NCBI GenBank assembly: GCA_029265455.1
Contig: JAJUJF010000009.1
Location: forward strand, 1-36,443
Length of the DNA stretch: 36,443 nucleotides
Source: Paracoccaceae bacterium
Lineage (GTDB): Bacteria > Pseudomonadota > Alphaproteobacteria > Rhodobacterales > Rhodobacteraceae
Direction: 5' to 3'
The notes under the pieces are model-generated. The model was not told the DNA's origin, did no database searches, and saw only the letters and a list, made by a program, of their open reading frames with translations. This document shows positions 32,094-36,443 of the stretch, in pieces. The translations under genes were made by a program, and so were the position numbers. Within the stretch, counting starts at the first letter, position 1. Each line of letters begins with the position of its first letter.

Positions 32094-33881
32094 CTAGTCG
32101 TTTCCCGCCATCGTGTAAAGAAGCGGCTCCGGCAGTTTCCGCTTCTCGATCGGCCGCATGCCGAGCAGCGGCGCGAGGCGGCGGATCGCGTCGCCCGCGA
32201 CCGGCACCGCCGTCCAGCCCGCGGTGCGGAAGGCCTGGGCGTTCTCGCGGTTCTCGGGCTCGTCGAGGCCGATCAGGAGGACATATTCGGGATCGGAAGC
32301 CGGGAAGGCGCCGACGAAGGTGGCGATCACCTTGTCCTTCGCATAGCCCCCCGTCGGCAGCGGCTTGTCGGCCGTGCCGGTCTTGCCCGCGACCTCGTAG
32401 CCCTCGATGTCGGCGAAACTCGCGGTGCCGCGGCTCACGGTCTGGCGCAGCATGTCGCGCACCTGCCGCGACACCCGTTCCGATATCACCCGCTCGCCCG
32501 TCACCGCTCCGTCCTCGAGAAGCGTCGGCGTCACGCGGATGCCTCCGTTCACCATTGCCGCATAGGCCGAGGCAAGATGAAGCGGCGTGAGCGCGATCCC
32601 GTGCCCGTAGGAGACCGTCATCGTCGTCAGGTCCGACCAGCGCGGCGGCAGCAGGGGCTTCGTCCGCTCCGCTTCCACGAGCTCGACCGGCACCGGATCG
32701 AAGAAGCCGACCCGGCGCAGGAATTCCTGCTGCGCTTCCCTGCCCTGCTCGATCGCGATCCGCGCCGTGCCGATGTTCGAGGATTTCACGATCACGTCCT
32801 CGACCGTCAGCCACGGCCCGTAGTCGCGGAAATCGCGGATCGTGTAGCGGCCCCAACGCATCGGCCCCTTGGTGTCGATCAGCGTGTCGGGCGTCACCCG
32901 CCCGGTCTCGAGGGCCTGGGCGACGGGAAAGATCTTCATCGTCGAGCCGAGTTCGTAGCGCCCCTGCGCCGCGCGGTTGAAGAGCGGGCTGTCGGCAGGA
33001 TCGCCGCTCGCCGGCAGCGCCGGACGCCGGTTCGGATCGAAATCGGGCAGGCTCGCCAGCGCCCGGATCCGGCCGGTATCGGCCTCCATCAGGATGCCGA
33101 AGGCGCCCTTGGCGTGCATCCGCTCCATTCCCGACGCGAGCACCTCCTCGAGGGCCACCTGCGCGCCGAGGTCGAGCGAGAGCCGCAGCGGCTCGTCCAC
33201 GCGTTCGGGATCACGCAGCCGCTCGTCGAACACGAATTCCACGCCTGCCGTCCCCACCACCTCGGCCGCGCGCACCCCCTCGCGCCCGAAGGAAGCCCCG
33301 CCGAGGACATGCGCCGCCACCGGACCGTTCGGGTAGAGCCGCGTCTCCCGTGGACCGAAGAGCAGCCCCGGCTCGCCGAGATCGTGCACGAGCTGCTGCT
33401 GCTCGGGCGAGATCGTCCGCTTCACCCAGAGGAACTTCCGCCCGTCGGTGAAGCGTTGATGCAGCGCCTCCGCGTCGAGATCGGGAAAGATCCGTGCCAG
33501 CCCCTCCGCTGCCGCCTTCGGATCGACCATCTCCGCGGGATGCGCATAGAGCGACACCGTGACGAGATTCGTCGCGAGGACCTCGCCGCCGCGATCGACG
33601 ATCTCGGCCCGTTTCGCCCGGATCGGCTCGACGGCATGTCTCGCCGGCGGCTCGCTCGGCACCGCGGCCGAAAGCATCGCCATCTTTCCCGCCACCGTCC
33701 CGAAGGCGATCACGAAGACGGCGCCGAGCAGCAGGAGCCGCGCCTCCGCCCGCTGCCGCTCGGCCTGCTGCATCGCCCGCAGCCGTGCGGCGCGCTCCTC
33801 GGCCTCGATGATGTCGGGATTCTCGCCCTTGGCGCGGGCGGTCAGGATGCGGGCAAGCGGGCGCAGCGGACGACGGATCAT
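32094..33881 (-). CDS. ftsI: Peptidoglycan transpeptidase FtsI (PBP3)
   Basis: Single N-terminal TM; catalytic YELGSTMKIFPVAQ (SxxK), SSN, KTGTADKP. Confidence 0.97.
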   Translation of the reverse strand: MIRRPLRPLARILTARAKGENPDIIEAEERAARLRAMQQAERQRAEARLLLLGAVFVIAFGTVAGKMAMLSAAVPSEPPARHAVEPIRAKRAEIVDRGGEVLATNLVTVSLYAHPAEMVDPKAAAEGLARIFPDLDAEALHQRFTDGRKFLWVKRTISPEQQQLVHDLGEPGLLFGPRETRLYPNGPVAAHVLGGASFGREGVRAAEVVGTAGVEFVFDERLRDPERVDEPLRLSLDLGAQVALEEVLASGMERMHAKGAFGILMEADTGRIRALASLPDFDPNRRPALPASGDPADSPLFNRAAQGRYELGSTMKIFPVAQALETGRVTPDTLIDTKGPMRWGRYTIRDFRDYGPWLTVEDVIVKSSNIGTARIAIEQGREAQQEFLRRVGFFDPVPVELVEAERTKPLLPPRWSDLTTMTVSYGHGIALTPLHLASAYAAMVNGGIRVTPTLLEDGAVTGERVISERVSRQVRDMLRQTVSRGTASFADIEGYEVAGKTGTADKPLPTGGYAKDKVIATFVGAFPASDPEYVLLIGLDEPENRENAQAFRTAGWTAVPVAGDAIRRLAPLLGMRPIEKRKLPEPLLYTMAGND

Positions 33882-34198
33882 TCGTTCTCTCCTCCGGGCA
33901 GGGCCACCTCGGCGGTCGGGAATGGAATTTCATCGGGATCGGCGAACTGTTCGGGCGCGATCGGCTGGAGGTCGAGGCGCGGCCCGTGGATCTCGGCGAG
34001 CGCCCGGAGCCGGTCGGGCCGGTTCAGATAGGCCCATTCCGCCTCGAGGACCGAGACCGCCTCATGAAGGCGCGCGATCTCGTGCCGGAGCGCGGCGACG
34101 CGGTCGAGCGTTGCCTGCGTCGCGTAATTCACCCGGTAGGCCCAGGTCGCCGCGGCCACGAGCAGGACAAGTCCGGAAAGATAGAGGAGCAGCCTCAC
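33878..34198 (-). CDS. ftsL: Cell division protein FtsL
   Basis: GTG start (RC of 34196-34198) overlapping the rsmH stop; short TM protein [21 protein letters not shown] with coiled-coil, between rsmH and ftsI. Confidence 0.88.
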   Translation of the reverse strand: MRLLLYLSGLVLLVAAATWAYRVNYATQATLDRVAALRHEIARLHEAVSVLEAEWAYLNRPDRLRALAEIHGPRLDLQPIAPEQFADPDEIPFPTAEVALPGGENE

Positions 34199-35187
34199 GC
34201 CAGGGCCTCCAGCGCCAGTGCCGGCATCCCGAGCGTGCGCGGATCGACCGGACCCGCCGGCACCTCCGTCCGTCGCGCCATACGCAGCCGCGCCGACCGC
34301 GCCCGCGGATTGGCCGCGACCTCCTCCGCATCCGCATCGACGGCCTTGCGGTTGATCAGCGTGAACCGCGGCGCCTCCCGCTCCGGCGCCGGCAGATGCC
34401 GGCTGCCGCCCGGCGCCATGCCCGAGCGGAGCTGGAGGAACCGCTTCACGATCCGGTCCTCGAGCGAATGGAACGTCACCACCGCGAGCGCGCCGCCCGG
34501 CGCCAGCACCCGCTCCGCCGCCGCGAGTCCGCGCGCAAGCTCGCCGAGTTCGTCGTTCACCGCGATCCGCAACGCCTGGAAGCTCCGCGTCGCCGGGTGG
34601 ACCTGCCCCGATTTCTGCCGTGGCAGCACGCCCTCGATGATCTGCGCGAGGCCGAGCGTCGTGCTGATCGGCACCTGCGTGCGGGCGCGCACGATCGCCC
34701 GCGCGATCCGCCGCGCCGCCCGCTCCTCGCCGTAGAAATGCAGGATGTCGGCAAGCGCCGCCTCCGGCAGCCGGTTGACGAGATCGGCGGCCGAGGGGCC
34801 AGCCTGCTCCATCCGCATGTCGAGCGGCCCGTCCCGCAGGAAGGAGAAGCCCCGTTCCGCCTCGTCGAGCTGCATCGAGGAGACGCCGATGTCGAGCACC
34901 ACCCCCGCCGCCTGCTCGACACCCGCCTCCGCCGCGATACGGTCGAGCGCACCGAACCGGCCCTCGACGACAGTGAGCTGTTCCTCGTCCCAGTCCTGCG
35001 CCGCACGGATCACGTCCGGGTCGCGGTCGATCCCGATCACCCGCTCGGCGCCGGCCGCGATGAGCGCCCGCGCATAGCCGCCCGCGCCGAGAGTGCCGTC
35101 GACCCACACGCCGGTGACCGGCTCCACCGCGCGCAGCAGCGGCCCGATCAGCACCGGAACATGCGGCGGCGCCACCACCATCATCAT
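34195..35187 (-). CDS. rsmH: 16S rRNA (cytosine(1402)-N(4))-methyltransferase
   Basis: [57 protein letters not shown]. Confidence 0.97.
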   Translation of the reverse strand: MMMVVAPPHVPVLIGPLLRAVEPVTGVWVDGTLGAGGYARALIAAGAERVIGIDRDPDVIRAAQDWDEEQLTVVEGRFGALDRIAAEAGVEQAAGVVLDIGVSSMQLDEAERGFSFLRDGPLDMRMEQAGPSAADLVNRLPEAALADILHFYGEERAARRIARAIVRARTQVPISTTLGLAQIIEGVLPRQKSGQVHPATRSFQALRIAVNDELGELARGLAAAERVLAPGGALAVVTFHSLEDRIVKRFLQLRSGMAPGGSRHLPAPEREAPRFTLINRKAVDADAEEVAANPRARSARLRMARRTEVPAGPVDPRTLGMPALALEALA

Positions 35188-35681
35188 GACCTCGAGAAGG
35201 TATCCAGCAGCGCGAGAAGGTCGCCGTCCTCGCCCAGCTCCTCGTCGATCGCCTCCTCCAGCCTGGCCTGATCGGCCCGGTAGGCGTCGTTCTCCCAGAT
35301 CTCGAAATGCTCGCCCATGCCGGCGAAGACGGCCTCGCCGGTGATGCCGATCAGCTCCCGCAGCCGCTGGCTAAGGACGATCCGGCCGGTGTCGTCCACC
35401 GTCGCCTCGACCGACTGGGTGTGGAAGATCCGGTGGAAGGCATCGCGCAGCTTGGTGAACCGCTCCATCGACGCGATCTTCCGGTCGATCCTCTCCATTT
35501 CCGCCATCGAGAAGCACAGGAGGCACTTCTTCTTCTTCACCCAGCCGTAGACGATGACGAACTGCGGCAGCAGGCCTTCCTTCCAGTCAGGGTCGTTCTT
35601 CTCGAGGGCTCGACGGAACGAGGCGGGGATCGAGACCCGGCCCTTGCCATCGACCTTGTGGGTCGACTCGCCCCTGAACAC
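35184..35681 (-). CDS. mraZ: Transcriptional regulator MraZ
   Basis: [22 protein letters not shown] and second repeat ...[21 protein letters not shown] at 35679-35681 preferred, giving MFRG... and GGAG at about 9-nt spacing; the ORF track's TTG start at 35690 abuts the GGAG. Confidence 0.94.
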   Translation of the reverse strand: MFRGESTHKVDGKGRVSIPASFRRALEKNDPDWKEGLLPQFVIVYGWVKKKKCLLCFSMAEMERIDRKIASMERFTKLRDAFHRIFHTQSVEATVDDTGRIVLSQRLRELIGITGEAVFAGMGEHFEIWENDAYRADQARLEEAIDEELGEDGDLLALLDTFSRS

Positions 35682-35718
35682 CCTGGCCAACTCCGGCCTA
35701 CTCCTGTCCTCACACGCG

Positions 35719-35756
35719 AACGGCGGGCCGTGCTGCCTCGGGCACGACCCGCCGTT
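35719..35756 (-). repeat. Strong hairpin in the mraZ 5' leader
   Basis: AACGGCGGG (35719-35727) pairs with CCCGCCGTT (35748-35756); inner CGTGC/GCACG extends the stem. Lies about 37 nt upstream of the GTG start. Confidence 0.75.
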
Positions 35757-35934
35757 ACGTCCCTCGTGGGCCCGCCCGACAACGACTTGTTCTATGGACT
35801 GCTCGGCCTGTCCGTGTCGGGTCTCGTTCTGTATGGAAGTTCAGCGGGCCTGTATGAAACCTGCCTGAGTTCGACTTGGCGAGTCTGGTGCCCGTCTTAG
35901 CCGACCGCTTCCCTTCTCTGCGAAGGGTGTACCA

Positions 35935-35968
35935 TGGGAGGCCATGGGAAACAACGGGATTCTGTGGG
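35935..35968. promoter_or_regulatory. Candidate MraZ operator: four TGGG/CGGG repeats at exact 10-bp period
   Basis: TGGG at 35935, TGGG at 35945, CGGG at 35955, TGGG at 35965. MraZ is known to bind TGGGN repeats with 5-nt spacers (10-bp period) upstream of mraZ in E. coli. Confidence 0.65.
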
Positions 35969-36204
35969 CAAACACGCGGACATCGCACAGGTTCATCGAC
36001 TTCCGTTAAGGAATTCCACAAGATGGACTTCAACGCCCCGAAGAAGTTGCGTCGCTGCCACAGGATTGCCACTATATCTGGAACACGCATGGGTTGCGGC
36101 GTGCGGATTTGTTAATCGCAACAGGTGCAAAAAAATTCGTCCGGAGGCTGCAGAAGCGCTTCCTGGCGGCGCAAAAGACACCGGAACCGCTCGAATCGCG
36201 TGCT

Positions 36205-36233
36205 GGTGGGGCGGTTTCCCATGAACCGCCACC
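36205..36233 (-). terminator. Hairpin just downstream of rnpB, possible terminator or processing structure
   Basis: Minus strand GGTGGCGGTT-CATGGGA-AACCGCCCCACC, near-perfect stem with a 2-nt bulge; no U-tract. Confidence 0.35.
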
Positions 36234-36249
36234 TCCCGTTCACGTCGAT

Positions 36250-36443
36250 GCGCGCGGACGGCCTGTAAGCCGGATTCTGTGCCGGCCCTTCCGGAACCGG
36301 CGGCGGCCATTCATCTGGGCCCGCCCTCGCGGACGGGCTCGTGCAGCCAACCCGGATCGCCTCGGCTGGGAGAAGAGCCTGGGAGCCGGAGCTCCCGCGC
36401 GATCCCTATTCGGCCTTGCTCCTGGCGGGGCTTGCCGTGCCGC
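36250..36443 (-). ncRNA. rnpB: RNase P RNA, 3' portion (truncated by the window end)
   Basis: Minus strand contains GCACGGCAAGCCCCGCCAGGAGCAAGGCCGAATAGGG, AGATGAATGGCC and ACAGAATCCGGCTTACAGGCCG, all conserved RNase P RNA segments. The 3' end is approximate. Confidence 0.93.

Noticed and set aside
36115-36180. Intrinsic terminator at the T7 run (minus strand) downstream of rnpB
   Set aside because: U-tract present but the preceding sequence does not form a convincing GC-rich stem by eye.
35755-36310. ORFs in the rnpB-mraZ gap (35755..36090 -, 35876..36115 +, 35934..36224 +, 35993..36310 -)
   Set aside because: No family resemblance, no clear ribosome-binding site, and one runs into the RNase P RNA 3' end.

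Overview
The window is a high-GC alphaproteobacterial chromosome segment; gene content and order look Rhodobacterales-like (inference). A plus-strand block (pepN, DUF983, gatB, DUF4177, J-domain protein, cobS, cobT, M24 peptidase, DUF427, with bolA on minus) meets a long minus-strand division and cell-wall (dcw) cluster. Read in its own direction, the cluster is rnpB (partial, at the window edge), mraZ, rsmH, ftsL, ftsI, murE, murF, mraY, an extra ORF, murD, a methyltransferase, ftsW, murG, murC, murB, ddl, ftsQ, ftsA, ftsZ, lpxC, bamD, recN. Most of this is ordinary core genome. The points most worth a second look are: (1) a compositionally distinct ORF between mraY and murD with PD-(D/E)XK / QxK nuclease-like motifs and an ATGA overlap with murD; (2) a four-copy, exactly 10-bp-periodic TGGG/CGGG array upstream of mraZ that resembles an MraZ operator; (3) a strong hairpin in the mraZ leader; (4) CtrA-like motifs near ftsZ and near the M24 peptidase gene; and (5) an uncharacterised methyltransferase embedded between murD and ftsW. 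I saw no CRISPR array, transposase, tRNA or phage gene. All family assignments come from motif recognition by eye; no database search was run.
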